Positions 44,355-57,183 of a stretch of DNA of 64,000 nt are shown piece by piece; positions within the stretch are counted from its first letter, which is position 1, and each line of letters starts with the position of its first letter. Origin of the DNA: Speluncibacter jeojiensis (GTDB lineage: Bacteria; Actinomycetota; Actinomycetes; Mycobacteriales; Mycobacteriaceae); contig NZ_JAAIVF010000001.1 in assembly GCF_029589495.1 (NCBI RefSeq), positions 744,001-808,000 on the forward strand, written 5' to 3'. The notes beneath the pieces are model-generated. The model saw nothing but the letters and a program-made list of their open reading frames with translations. It ran no database searches and was not told the DNA's origin. The position numbers were made by a program, and so were the translations under genes.

Positions 44355-44580
44355 GGCGTCTCCTCGGTCGATCGGTGGTCGGGGTAATCGGCGGTCGCGG
44401 CCGGGGGGGGCACGGTGCGGGTGCCGGGGTGAAGTCGACCTTCTCCCGCACACCGCAGTCGGGGCAGCACCAGTCGTCGGGCACGTCGACCCACACGGTG
44501 CCCGCGGGGAATCCCTCGCGCGGCGCGCCCTGGGCCTCGTCGTAGACGTAGTCGCAGACCGGGCAGACGTAGGCGCTCAT
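44347..44580 (-). CDS. rubA1: Rubredoxin 1 with long proline-rich tail
   Basis: A 77-residue rubredoxin: [20 protein letters not shown] and [17 protein letters not shown] supply two CxxC iron sites. An extra cysteine directly precedes the second pair. About 25 residues of Pro/Arg-rich tail ([19 protein letters not shown]) follow the domain, longer than the usual 55-60-residue rubredoxin. A 4-bp overlap with alkB and an 8-bp overlap with rubA2 make the operon compact. Confidence 0.93.
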   Translation of the reverse strand: MSAYVCPVCDYVYDEAQGAPREGFPAGTVWVDVPDDWCCPDCGVREKVDFTPAPAPCPPRPRPPITPTTDRPRRRHE

Positions 44581-45860
44581 GCTCGTGCCCCCGTGGTTCC
44601 GGCCCCCGTGGTTCCGGCAGCGCGCGTGGCGTCGGTTTCGTCCGTGACGCCGTAGCGCGCCAGGATCTTCGCGCGTTTGCGGGGCGCGATGTTGACCTTG
44701 GTGATGTCGCCGCCGTAGTGCGCGAGCACCCGGCGGTCCATGACCTTGCGCCACAGCGGCGGGAAGTACGCCAACGCGATCATGGTCGCGTAGCCGGCCG
44801 GCAGTTCCGGCGCGACGTCCATGCTGCGCAGGGTCTGGTAGCGCCGGGTCGGGTTGGCGTGGTGATCGCTGTGCCGCTGCAGGTGGTAGAGGAAGACGTT
44901 GGTCGCGACCCGGTCCGAGTTCCAGCTGTGCGCCGGGGTGCACCGCTCGTACCGGCCGCTCGCGGTCTTCTGCCGCAGCAGCCCGTAGTGCTCGAGGTAG
45001 TTCACGGCCTCGAGCAGTGCGAAGCCGAACACCGCCTGCACGATCAGGAACGGGATCACCTCCGGGCCGAACACCGCGATCAGGACAGCGAACAGCACCG
45101 CCGACATCAGCCAGGCATTGAGCACGTCGTTCTTGATGCTCCAGTGGCTCTTGCCGAGCCGCTCGAACCGAGCCTTCTCGAGATGCCATGCGGACTTCAG
45201 ACTCCCCCAGACGCTGCGCGGGAAGAACTCCCAGAACGTCTCACCGAAGCGCGAGCTGGCCGGGTCCTCGGGAGTCGACACCCGCACGTGGTGGCCGCGG
45301 TTGTGCTCGATGTAGAAGTGGCCGTAGAACGACTGCGCCAGCGTGATCTTCGAGATCCAGCGCTCGTTCTCCTCCTTCTTGTGGCCGAGTTCGTGGGCGG
45401 TGTTGATGCCGATGCCGGCGACGCAGCCGATGCTGATCGCCAGCCCGATCTTCGAGACCAGGCCGAGCCCGCCGTCGATGCCCAGCCAGCTCAGGTCGGT
45501 CGCGGTCCACAGGTAGCAGCACATGACCAGCGACGCGATCTGGAACGGGAAGTACAGGTAGGTGATCCAGCGGTAGTACCGGTCACGCTCGAGGTACTCC
45601 ATCACCTCGTCGGGCGGATTCTGCCCGTCGACGCCCGAGATCAGGTCGATGGCCGGGATCAGTAAGTAGACCAGGATCGGCCCGATCCACCACACGACCG
45701 GGCTGATCGGCGCGGCCGGCGTGAGGTTCAGCGCCCACACCAGCAGCACCGCCAGGAACACCGCGCTCGGCGGCACCAGTCCGAACAGCCAGAGGTACCG
45801 CTTGCGGTCCCGCCACAGCGCCACCTCGCCGTCGGGCCGGGTGAATGTCAGCGCGCCCAC
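44577..45860 (-). CDS. alkB: Alkane 1-monooxygenase
   Basis: A 427-residue integral-membrane diiron hydroxylase oxidising the terminal carbon of alkanes. All signature histidine boxes are present: NTAHELGHKKEE (box 1), IEHNRGHHVRVSTPEDPA (box 2), NYLEHYGLLRQ (box HYG), and LQRHSDHHANPTRRYQ (box 3). About six transmembrane segments precede and separate them. Starts at GTG 45860 with GAGAGGGG upstream. Electrons come from the rubredoxins and RubB encoded downstream with overlapping genes. Unlike many actinobacterial alkB clusters, no TetR gene (alkU/alkX) follows rubB. Confidence 0.96.
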   Translation of the reverse strand: MGALTFTRPDGEVALWRDRKRYLWLFGLVPPSAVFLAVLLVWALNLTPAAPISPVVWWIGPILVYLLIPAIDLISGVDGQNPPDEVMEYLERDRYYRWITYLYFPFQIASLVMCCYLWTATDLSWLGIDGGLGLVSKIGLAISIGCVAGIGINTAHELGHKKEENERWISKITLAQSFYGHFYIEHNRGHHVRVSTPEDPASSRFGETFWEFFPRSVWGSLKSAWHLEKARFERLGKSHWSIKNDVLNAWLMSAVLFAVLIAVFGPEVIPFLIVQAVFGFALLEAVNYLEHYGLLRQKTASGRYERCTPAHSWNSDRVATNVFLYHLQRHSDHHANPTRRYQTLRSMDVAPELPAGYATMIALAYFPPLWRKVMDRRVLAHYGGDITKVNIAPRKRAKILARYGVTDETDATRAAGTTGAGTTGARA

Positions 45861-45942
45861 GACACGCCCCTCTCTCTCGTGCAGGAAGCCTACGAATCAC
45901 TGGATCACGTCTCATCAAGAAACATTTACCTGTGTTATGTCG

Positions 45943-45973
45943 TAACGTTAGACATATAACGTTATCGTGTCAA
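45943..45973 (-). promoter_or_regulatory. alkB promoter with twin TAACGTTA palindromes
   Basis: TTGACA (45973-45968), 17 bases, then TAACGT (45950-45945) on the minus strand form a strong promoter about 85 bp before alkB. TAACGTTA occurs at 45943-45950, covering the -10 box, and again at 45957-45964 within the spacer, 14 bp apart. This looks like an operator for a regulator binding side by side. Confidence 0.78.
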
Positions 45974-46025
45974 CGGCGGTCGGCGACGGAGTGGAGGTCC
46001 GGTCGATGCGTGGCCCAGCCGCGAA

Positions 46026-46057
46026 AACGCACAAACGCCAGAACGCACAAACGCCAG
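46026..46057. repeat. 16-bp tandem duplication beside the rpoC terminator
   Basis: AACGCACAAACGCCAG is present twice head-to-tail (46026-46041, 46042-46057). The second copy enters the terminator stem. On the minus strand each copy gives a TTTGTGCGTT tail, so the T-containing tail behind the hairpin is duplicated. Confidence 0.85.
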
Positions 46058-46094
46058 TGCCCCGGGAATGCAATGCATTCCCGGGGCACTGGCG
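46052..46094 (-). terminator. rpoC transcription terminator
   Basis: CGCCAGTGCCCCGGGAATGC and its complement form a nearly perfect 21-bp dyad with a one-base centre (46052-46094), 17 bp after the rpoC stop. On the minus strand it is followed by TTTGTGCGTT. It also separates rpoC from the co-directional alkB promoter. Confidence 0.9.
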
Positions 46095-46110
46095 TGTCAG
46101 TGGAGCGTGA

Positions 46111-50043
<3,933 letters not shown>

Positions 50044-50129
50044 GTAACTTCCTTTCCCCAGAGGGATTGCGGATCAGCGGGCGTGGTTGCCGCTTGTCCT
50101 GACTGCCAAATTCAAATGTGCTCTAGCGC

Positions 50130-50162
50130 CCCCGGGCCGCGCACCGTGTGCCCGGCCCGGGG
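50130..50162. other. rpoB-rpoC intercistronic hairpin
   Basis: A 15-bp stem (50130-50144 with 50148-50162, one mismatch, loop CGT) sits 8 bp after the rpoB stop. No T-run follows on the minus strand, so partial termination, mRNA stabilisation or processing is likelier than full termination. Confidence 0.7.
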
Positions 50163-50170
50163 ACCGAAAA

Positions 50171-53100
50171 CTAGTTCGCCAGGTCGTCGACCGTGGCCGC
50201 CTCGTTCCGGGAAAGGTTGATGCCCAGGTTCGCCGCGGCCCGTTCGAGGTCCTCGTCGTCGCTGTCCGCCATCGCTATGGCGGCACCGTCGCTGGAGAGC
50301 ACCTCGACGTTCAGGCAGAGCGACTGGAGCTCCTTCAAGAGCACCTTGAACGACTCCGGGATCCCCGGCTCGGGGATGTTCTCGCCCTTGACGATCGCCT
50401 CGTACACCTTCACGCGGCCGACCACGTCGTCCGACTTGATGGTGAGCAGTTCCTGCAGGGTGTAGGCGGCGCCGTAGGCCTGCATGGCCCAGCACTCCAT
50501 CTCACCGAAGCGCTGGCCACCGAACTGGGCCTTACCGCCGAGCGGCTGCTGGGTGATCATCGAGTACGGACCGGTCGAACGCGCGTGGATCTTGTCGTCG
50601 ACGAGGTGGTGCAGCTTGATGATGTACATGTAGCCGACCGCGACCGGGTACGGGAACGGCTCGCCGGAGCGGCCGTCGAACAGGGTCGCCTTGCCGTTGC
50701 CGTCGACCATCCGCTCGCCGTCACGGTTCGGCAGCGTCGAAGAGAGCAGCCCGGTGAGCTCCTCTTCCTTCGCGCCGTCGAACACCGGGGTCGCGGTGTT
50801 GGTGTCGGCCTCGACGTCGTACATCTCCTCGGACAGGCCCTGGGCCCATTCCGGATTGCCCTCGATCTTCCAGCCGGATTTCGCGATCCACCCGAGGTGG
50901 GTCTCGAGAACCTGGCCGATGTTCATACGACGGGGCACGCCGTGGGTGTTGAGGATGATGTCGATCGGGGTGCCGTCGGGCAGGAACGGCATGTCCTCCT
51001 GCGGGAGGATCTTGCCGATGACGCCCTTGTTGCCGTGGCGGCCGGCGAGCTTGTCGCCGTCCTGGATCTTGCGCTTCTGCGCCACGTAGACACGGACCAG
51101 CTCGTTGACGCCCGGGGGCAGGTCGTCGTCGTCATCGCGGGAGAAGACCCGGATGCCGATGACCTTGCCGGACTCACCGTGCGGCACCTTCAGCGAGGTG
51201 TCGCGGACCTCGCGCGCCTTCTCACCGAAGATCGCGCGCAGCAGCCGCTCCTCCGGGGTCAGCTCGGTCTCGCCCTTCGGGGTGACCTTGCCGACCAGCA
51301 CGTCGCCGTCACGGACCTCGGCACCGATGCGCACGATGCCGCGCTCGTCGAGGTCGGCGAGGACCTCGTCGGAGACGTTCGGGATGTCCCGGGTGATCTC
51401 CTCGGCACCGAGCTTGGTGTCGCGGGCGTCGATCTCGTGCTCCTCGATGTGGATCGAGGTGAGCACGTCCTCCTCCACGAGGCGCTGCGACAGGATGATC
51501 GCGTCCTCGTAGTTGTGGCCCTCCCACGGCATGATCGCCACGAGCAGGTTCTTGCCGAGCGCCATCTCACCGTTCTCGGTGCAGGGGCCGTCGGCCAGGA
51601 CCTGGCCGGCTTCGACCCGCTGGCCCTCGTCCACGATCGGACGCTGGTTGGCGCAGGTGCCCTGGTTCGAGCGCGCGAACTTGCGCATCTGGTAGGTCTT
51701 GCGGCTGCCGTCGTCCGCCATGACGGTGACGTAGTCGGCCGAGACCTCCTCGATGACACCGGGCTTCTCGGTGACCACGACATCACCGGCGTCGACGGCG
51801 GCACGCAGCTCCATGCCGGTGCCGACCAGCGGCGACTCGCTGCGCACCAGCGGCACCGCCTGACGCTGCATGTTCGCGCCCATCAGCGCGCGGTTCGCGT
51901 CGTCGTGCTCGAGGAACGGAATCATCGCGGTCGCGACGGAGACCATCTGCCGCGGCGAGACGTCCATGTAGTCGACCTCGGACGAGGAGACGTACTCGAC
52001 CTCGCCGCCCTTCTTGCGGACGAGCACCCGGTCCTCGAGGAAGTTGCCCTCGGCGTCGGTCGGCGAGTTCGCCTGCGCGACGACGTGACGGTCCTCCTCG
52101 TCGGCGGTCAGGTAGTCGATCTGCTCGGTGACCTGGCCGTCGACGACCTTGCGGTACGGGGTCTCGATGAAGCCGAACGGGTTGACCCGCGCGTACACCG
52201 ACAGCGAGCCGATCAGGCCGATGTTCGGGCCTTCCGGCGTCTCGATCGGGCACATGCGGCCGTAGTGCGACGGGTGGACGTCGCGGACCTCGAGGCCGGC
52301 GCGCTCACGGGACAGACCACCGGGGCCCAGCGCCGACAGGCGGCGCTTGTGGGTCAGGCCCGAGAGCGGGTTGTTCTGGTCCATGAACTGCGAGAGCTGA
52401 GAGGTTCCGAAGAACTCCTTGATCGCGGCCACGACGGGGCGGATGTTGATCAGGGTCTGCGGCGTGATCGCCTCGACGTCCTGGGTCGTCATCCGCTCGC
52501 GGACCACGCGCTCCATGCGGGACAGGCCCACACGGATCTGGTTCTGGATCAGCTCGCCGACCGTGCGCAGACGACGGTTGCCGAAGTGGTCGATGTCGTC
52601 GACCTCGACGGGGACCTCGACGCCGCCGGGGGCCGTCATCGTGGTGTCGCCGGCGTGCAGGCGGACCAGGTACTCGATGGTCGCGACGATGTCTTCCTCG
52701 GTGAGCACCGAGGCCTCGATCGGCTGACCGGCGTTCAGTCCGAGCTTCTTGTTGATCTTGTAACGACCCACGCGGGCGAGGTCGTAGCGCTTCTCCTTGA
52801 AGAACAGGTTCTCCAGCAGGGTCTGCGCGCTCTCCTTGGTCGGCGGCTCGCCCGGGCGCAACTTGCGGTAGATGTCGAGCAGCGCCTCGTCGGGGCCGGC
52901 GGCGCTGTCCTTCTCGAGGGTCGACATCATGATCTCCGAGAAGCCGAAGCGCTCGGTGATCTGCTCCTTGGTCCACCCGAGCGCCTTGAGCAGCACGGTG
53001 ACCGGCTGGCGGCGCTTACGGTCGATGCGCACACCGACGGTGTCGCGCTTGTCGACGTCGAACTCGAGCCAGGCGCCACGGCCCGGGATCACCTTGACGC

Positions 53101-53659
53101 TGTGCAGCGTCTTCTCGGTGGTCTTGTCGATGGTGTCGTCGAAGTAGACGCCCGGCGAACGGACCAGCTGGGACACGACGACACGCTCGGTGCCGTTGAT
53201 GATGAACGTGCCCTTGTCGGTCATCATCGGGAAGTCACCCATGAAGACCGTCTGCGACTTGATCTCACCGGTGTTGTTGTTGATGAACTCCGCGGTGACG
53301 AACAACGGCGCCGCGTAGGTCATGTCCTTGTCCTTGCACTCCTCGACGGAGGCCTTGACCTCGTCGAAGCGCGGGTCGGAGAAGGACAGCGACATCGATC
53401 CGGAGAAGTCCTCGATCGGGGAGAGCTCGGTAAGGATCTCCTCGAGTCCGCCGGTGGCGGCATTGTCGCCGCGCGCTGCGACTCGCTCGCGCCAGCGCTG
53501 GGAACCGACCAGCCACTCGAAGGAGTCAGTCTGGAGATCGAGCAGCCCCGGCACCGGAAGCGGCTCGCGGATCTTCGCGAACGAAACCCTCTTTGGTGCG
53601 CCCGGGATGTCAACCCCTTCGGCGTTGGCTACTGACTTGGTCTGGCGGGAGACTGCCAA
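50171..53659 (-). CDS. rpoB: DNA-directed RNA polymerase subunit beta
   Basis: A 1162-residue subunit. N-terminus VPGAP-like [32 protein letters not shown]; rifampicin pocket [18 protein letters not shown] and [14 protein letters not shown]; then [20 protein letters not shown] and [17 protein letters not shown]. The rifampicin-region Asp, His and Ser appear unmutated, so no resistance is predicted there. TTG 53659 is chosen as start: GGAAGGA lies six bases upstream, and M. tuberculosis rpoB starts at the matching point. GTG 53677 would add six residues but has no spaced ribosome binding site. Confidence 0.97.
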   Translation of the reverse strand: MAVSRQTKSVANAEGVDIPGAPKRVSFAKIREPLPVPGLLDLQTDSFEWLVGSQRWRERVAARGDNAATGGLEEILTELSPIEDFSGSMSLSFSDPRFDEVKASVEECKDKDMTYAAPLFVTAEFINNNTGEIKSQTVFMGDFPMMTDKGTFIINGTERVVVSQLVRSPGVYFDDTIDKTTEKTLHSVKVIPGRGAWLEFDVDKRDTVGVRIDRKRRQPVTVLLKALGWTKEQITERFGFSEIMMSTLEKDSAAGPDEALLDIYRKLRPGEPPTKESAQTLLENLFFKEKRYDLARVGRYKINKKLGLNAGQPIEASVLTEEDIVATIEYLVRLHAGDTTMTAPGGVEVPVEVDDIDHFGNRRLRTVGELIQNQIRVGLSRMERVVRERMTTQDVEAITPQTLINIRPVVAAIKEFFGTSQLSQFMDQNNPLSGLTHKRRLSALGPGGLSRERAGLEVRDVHPSHYGRMCPIETPEGPNIGLIGSLSVYARVNPFGFIETPYRKVVDGQVTEQIDYLTADEEDRHVVAQANSPTDAEGNFLEDRVLVRKKGGEVEYVSSSEVDYMDVSPRQMVSVATAMIPFLEHDDANRALMGANMQRQAVPLVRSESPLVGTGMELRAAVDAGDVVVTEKPGVIEEVSADYVTVMADDGSRKTYQMRKFARSNQGTCANQRPIVDEGQRVEAGQVLADGPCTENGEMALGKNLLVAIMPWEGHNYEDAIILSQRLVEEDVLTSIHIEEHEIDARDTKLGAEEITRDIPNVSDEVLADLDERGIVRIGAEVRDGDVLVGKVTPKGETELTPEERLLRAIFGEKAREVRDTSLKVPHGESGKVIGIRVFSRDDDDDLPPGVNELVRVYVAQKRKIQDGDKLAGRHGNKGVIGKILPQEDMPFLPDGTPIDIILNTHGVPRRMNIGQVLETHLGWIAKSGWKIEGNPEWAQGLSEEMYDVEADTNTATPVFDGAKEEELTGLLSSTLPNRDGERMVDGNGKATLFDGRSGEPFPYPVAVGYMYIIKLHHLVDDKIHARSTGPYSMITQQPLGGKAQFGGQRFGEMECWAMQAYGAAYTLQELLTIKSDDVVGRVKVYEAIVKGENIPEPGIPESFKVLLKELQSLCLNVEVLSSDGAAIAMADSDDEDLERAAANLGINLSRNEAATVDDLAN

Positions 53660-53858
53660 GATGCGTCCTTCCAGCACCTCACGCGGGCCCGCTCCCCCAG
53701 CTGTTCCGAAGAAGCCGACCGCCGCTGTATCTGCTTGGTGTTCTATGCGGAGTCCGCTGGTAGCAACCCGAACGAGTCCTCGGCACAGACCCAACAGACG
53801 ACGAAGTCTTCGGGCCAGACGACACAGGGTGGACAGGAGGCAGCCAGCGCAACGTCCA

Positions 53859-53887
53859 ACGATAGAGGAAATATCCGCTGGTGTCGA
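53859..53887 (-). promoter_or_regulatory. Probable rpoB promoter
   Basis: TCGACA (53887-53882), 17 bases, TATCGT (53864-53859) on the minus strand. It would give a 5' leader of about 190 bases before the rpoB start. No gene is seen in 53660-54173; this stretch holds the leader, this promoter and the upstream terminator. Confidence 0.65.
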
Positions 53888-53920
53888 GTCTGCACGGCAA
53901 ACTGCACCCGAGCGGGCCGA

Positions 53921-53956
53921 AAGAAAACCGCGCCGACGCCCTTCGAGGGGCGGCGC
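53921..53956 (-). terminator. Terminator of the mce operon
   Basis: On the minus strand a GC-rich stem (within 53930-53956, loop around CGA) is followed by GGTTTTCTTTC (53929-53920). It lies about 220 bp after the last mam gene and 35 bp before the -35 box of the rpoB promoter. The opposite side also has TTTCTC. Confidence 0.78.
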
Positions 53957-54173
53957 CTGTTTCTCAACAACGCCTCAAGCCTGACTCCGCAATATGAGCA
54001 GGGCTCGCATGTCCAGGCACAAGAGTGACCTGTGAAGCGGCGAACGTCAAGACCGCGCGCCGATGGGCGGCACGCGAGATCCGGGAATCCCGCCGGTCCG
54101 GGCCGATTCGGGTCGATTCACCCAAGAGATCACGGGCGAACAGGCCAGATCGGACCGCTCCCGGCCTCGCCGA

Positions 54174-55106
54174 TCAGAGTTGTTGCAGGCCGGTGACGGT
54201 CCACTTGTCGGCCGAGCGCTGCAGGTTGACCAGCAGCGGCACCTGCGCCCCCTGCCCCGTCACGCCGTCGTTCGACGAGGTCACGTTCAGGATCATCTCC
54301 ACCTGGGCCAGGTCGCCCTCGAGCATCTTGACGCCGATGTTGCCCTGATCGACCGTGGCGTCGACATGGGACTTGTCCTGCTTGATGGCATCGCTGCTCG
54401 GCGCGAAGAACTTGTTGTACTGGTCCATCATCGCCGGAGTGATGTCGCCCTTGATCTCGCCGGCGTGCTGGTCGATGGTCTTGTAGTCGTAAGAGAAGAT
54501 CTTCTGCACGATCGTCTTCGCCGACGCGGTGACCTGGGTGGTGGTCGCGTCGTCGATGTAGGCGACGTTGTCCACCTTGGCCGGCTGCTTCCACGCGACC
54601 ACACCCGCGAACGCGCCGAACACCACGGCGATCGCCAGCAGCGCGGCCACCAGCGGCCACCCGGCCCGCGGACGGGGGACGCGGCGGCGACGACGGGCCG
54701 GGACGACTTCCTCAGCCGACTCCTCCGGCACGGCCTGCGCGGCCTCGGGCACTGCGGCCTCAAGGGCCGGGGTCTCGGACGCGGGGGTCTCGGGCACCGC
54801 AGCCTCAGGTGCCGAGACCGCCGGCGCGGGGGCCTCAGGTGCCGCGGCTTCGGATGTGGACGCCCCCGGCACCTCCTTGGCGAAGGACACCGTGGGTCTT
54901 TCACCGGCAGTCTGTTCGGTATCGCGTTGCTCGGCCGCCGCGGCCTCGGGTGCGGCTGACTCAGGAGCCTGCGGCTCGGGCGTGGTCGCCTCGGCGTGCT
55001 CCGGGGTCGCGTCGGCGGCCCGATTCACCTGGGCTGCGCCGGCGATCTTGGGGCGGCGGGCGGCGGGCCGGGCCGCAGTGGGCGGCTTACGACGAATCGG
55101 GGGCAT
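54174..55106 (-). CDS. Mce-associated membrane protein with Ala/Pro/Glu-rich domain
   Basis: A 310-residue protein. Residues 1-145 are low-complexity Ala/Pro/Glu (repeats such as EAAAPEAPAPAVSAPEAAVP), then a basic patch RRRRRVPRPRAGW, a transmembrane helix (PLVAALLAIAVVFGAFAGVV, about 150-170), and a conserved C-terminal domain (KIFSYDYKTIDQHAGEIKGD; WTVTGLQQL at the end). The C-terminal domain is that of Mam proteins, thought to stabilise or energise Mce complexes. AAGGA precedes ATG 55106. Last gene of the mce operon. The disordered part would be cytoplasmic. Confidence 0.85.
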   Translation of the reverse strand: MPPIRRKPPTAARPAARRPKIAGAAQVNRAADATPEHAEATTPEPQAPESAAPEAAAAEQRDTEQTAGERPTVSFAKEVPGASTSEAAAPEAPAPAVSAPEAAVPETPASETPALEAAVPEAAQAVPEESAEEVVPARRRRRVPRPRAGWPLVAALLAIAVVFGAFAGVVAWKQPAKVDNVAYIDDATTTQVTASAKTIVQKIFSYDYKTIDQHAGEIKGDITPAMMDQYNKFFAPSSDAIKQDKSHVDATVDQGNIGVKMLEGDLAQVEMILNVTSSNDGVTGQGAQVPLLVNLQRSADKWTVTGLQQL

Positions 55107-55157
55107 GACGGTCCTTACTTCTCGGCCTCGGGCGTGGGCGGCGGGGATTCCGTGCGG

Positions 55158-55880
55158 CTAGTTGCCGTCGGCCGGCGCCGGAGCGGGCTGCGGTGCGGGC
55201 GCCGTGGGCGATCCGCCGTCGACGCCCTGGAACAGCAGCTTGGCGTCGGAGGCCTTCCAGGTGTCGCCGACCTTCTTCATGGTCAGGTGCATGCCGATCC
55301 TGACGATCTTCGGCTGCTGGTCCTTCGAGGTCTGGGTCTGCACGACGAACGCCATCGCCTCGGCGGTGCCCGCGTCGTGGTCGAAGGACGTGATCACCGC
55401 ATCGCTGACCTTGGCGCTGGTCGATACGCCACGGGCCTCGGTCACCTTCTCCAGCTGATCCTTGCTCTGCTTGAAGTTGTCCTCGAGCGCGCCGGTGGAC
55501 GAGGACAGGATGTCGGCGATGGTCTTGTCCATGTGCGCCGAGTCCACGGTGTTGAGGTTGATCGCCGCCTGGCGGGCATCGATCAGCGCCTGGTCACGAT
55601 CGTCGGCCTTCGACTTCACCGCGGACGCGTTGTAGATCCAGATCCCGCCGTACACCGCCGCGGCGACCACTGCCGCCAGCGCCAGCACCGCGGACGCCAC
55701 GATCGCCGGCTTGAGCAGCCGCGACCGGCCGGCGGCCACGTCTGCCGCGACCGGCGTCTCGACACCCGGCGTCTCGGCTGCTGCGGGATCCGGGGTCACT
55801 GCCGGGTCGGCACTCCCCGGATCGGCGTTCACGCCAGCCTTACCGGCGTCATCGGTCCCGTCGGGTGTCTGCTGGGTCAC
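55158..55880 (-). CDS. Mce-associated membrane protein
   Basis: A 240-residue Mam protein: acidic Ala/Pro-rich start (about 1-50), one transmembrane helix (PAIVASAVLALAAVVAAAVY, near 57-76), and a C-terminal extracytoplasmic domain with ARQAAINLNTVDSAHMDKTI and WKASDAKLLFQGV. GTG 55880 has AGGA seven bases before it. It follows mceF after 55 bp containing an 18-bp perfect palindrome, and precedes the second mam gene by 51 bp. Confidence 0.86.
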   Translation of the reverse strand: MTQQTPDGTDDAGKAGVNADPGSADPAVTPDPAAAETPGVETPVAADVAAGRSRLLKPAIVASAVLALAAVVAAAVYGGIWIYNASAVKSKADDRDQALIDARQAAINLNTVDSAHMDKTIADILSSSTGALEDNFKQSKDQLEKVTEARGVSTSAKVSDAVITSFDHDAGTAEAMAFVVQTQTSKDQQPKIVRIGMHLTMKKVGDTWKASDAKLLFQGVDGGSPTAPAPQPAPAPADGN

Positions 55881-55902
55881 GAAATCATCCTACTTGTCGG
55901 TA

Positions 55903-55920
55903 ACAGACCGATCGGTCTGT
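55903..55920. promoter_or_regulatory. 18-bp perfect palindrome between mceF and mam
   Basis: ACAGACCGATCGGTCTGT is a perfect 18-bp dyad, the form typical of TetR-family operators, in the largest spacer near the 3' end of the mce operon. It could also fold as a 7-bp stem with a GATC loop. It lies 23-40 bp upstream of the mam start, where it could control an internal promoter. Confidence 0.7.
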
Positions 55921-55935
55921 GGCGCCGTCGTCAGG

Positions 55936-57183
55936 CTAGCGGGTGGTGATGCCCATCAGCGTGGCGAGTTGGGTCGCGATCGGCGTCAGGTTCAGCTTTT
56001 CCGGGTCCACCTTGGGCTTGTTGTCCCACGGCTGCGGGGTGTCCGGGTCGACCAGTACGGCGTTCTGCGAGCCGCGGACGGCGGTCGGGTTGCCCTCCGG
56101 CACCGCGCAGTGCGCGTCCAGGTTCACCGGGAACTCGTCGCGGTTCGGGTCGAAGTTCGGGTTCTTCGCCTTCATCTCCGCCAGGATCTTCTGCGAGCCT
56201 TCATAGCCGCGGGTGCAGGCCACCGGATTGTTCGTCTCGAGGACCAGACCCATGTGGATCGTGCCGTCACCCGGTGCGATCGCGGGCGCGGCCGCACCGA
56301 GTGCAGGCAGGGCGGCGAGCAGCACCCGCAGGCCGATGCTGGTCCGGTTGAAGACATCCGCGATCGGCGCGGTGTTGCGCAGCAGCGTCGTCACGTCCCG
56401 GCCGCTGGTGTTGACCAGGTCTCCGACCTGATCACTCGCCGGCTTGCCGTTGTCGATCAACCGGCGGATGTCCGGATCCGACGACTTGAGCTGCGCGGTG
56501 ATGTCCTTCAGATCGTGGCTGAACTGCTCGATCGCCGACGACTGGTCCGACTGGGTCTGCAGCACCGGATTGCTGTCTGCGATCAACGCCGAGGTCTGCG
56601 GCAGGTTGTCGAACCCGGCCTGGCTCAGGTTGTCCACCGAATCCACCAGCGACTGCAGGTTCTGTCCCTGCCCGTTGAACGCCTTGCCCAACTCCGTGAA
56701 CGCCGTGTGCAACGAATCGACCGGCACCGACTTGACCAGCGCGGTCACATTCGCGAACAGGTCCTGCACCGGCACCGGCGTCGAGGTCTTGTTCTGCGCG
56801 ATCACCGACCCGTCGGTCAGATACGGGCCCTTGTCGGTGCTCGGCTGCAGATCCACGAACTGCTCACCGATCGCCGAGCGATCCGCCACCACCGCCCGTG
56901 AGGACGCGGGGATCTTCGGGCCGCCGGTGTCGAGCAGCAACTGCACCTGCAGGCCTGTCGGCGTCAGCGACAGATCACCCACCCGGCCCACGGGCACGCC
57001 ACGATAGGTGACCTCCGCGTTCTGGAAGATGCCGCCCGACGACGCCAACTCCAGGTTCACCGTGTATTGCCCGAACCCCAGCATGTTCGGCAGCCGAACA
57101 TACTTCGCACCCACATACACGATGCCCAGGACCGCGATCAGCACGAACACGACGATCTGCGTCTTGACCAGTTTCGACGTCAT
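55936..57183 (-). CDS. mceF: Mce-family protein MceF
   Basis: A 415-residue Mce protein. N-terminal anchor helix TQIVVFVLIAVLGIVYVGAK, then the MlaD/Mce domain (about 37-115) with ASSGGIFQNAEVTYRGVPVG and VVADRSAIGEQFVDLQP, a long helical region (about 130-290) and a C-terminal extension. Mce subunits form a hexameric periplasmic tube carrying hydrophobic substrates to the YrbE permease. ATG 57183 overlaps the mceE stop by 4 bp. Sixth Mce gene in order, hence F. Confidence 0.93.
   Translation of the reverse strand: MTSKLVKTQIVVFVLIAVLGIVYVGAKYVRLPNMLGFGQYTVNLELASSGGIFQNAEVTYRGVPVGRVGDLSLTPTGLQVQLLLDTGGPKIPASSRAVVADRSAIGEQFVDLQPSTDKGPYLTDGSVIAQNKTSTPVPVQDLFANVTALVKSVPVDSLHTAFTELGKAFNGQGQNLQSLVDSVDNLSQAGFDNLPQTSALIADSNPVLQTQSDQSSAIEQFSHDLKDITAQLKSSDPDIRRLIDNGKPASDQVGDLVNTSGRDVTTLLRNTAPIADVFNRTSIGLRVLLAALPALGAAAPAIAPGDGTIHMGLVLETNNPVACTRGYEGSQKILAEMKAKNPNFDPNRDEFPVNLDAHCAVPEGNPTAVRGSQNAVLVDPDTPQPWDNKPKVDPEKLNLTPIATQLATLMGITTR

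Noticed and set aside
53660-53858. Riboswitch or small gene in the rpoB leader
   Set aside because: No conserved aptamer or ORF with a ribosome binding site recognised; only an extended leader is supported.
55868-55884. Leaderless promoter (TAGGAT) for the first mam gene
   Set aside because: The same bases serve well as a Shine-Dalgarno (AGGA seven bases before GTG), so a promoter is not needed to explain them.
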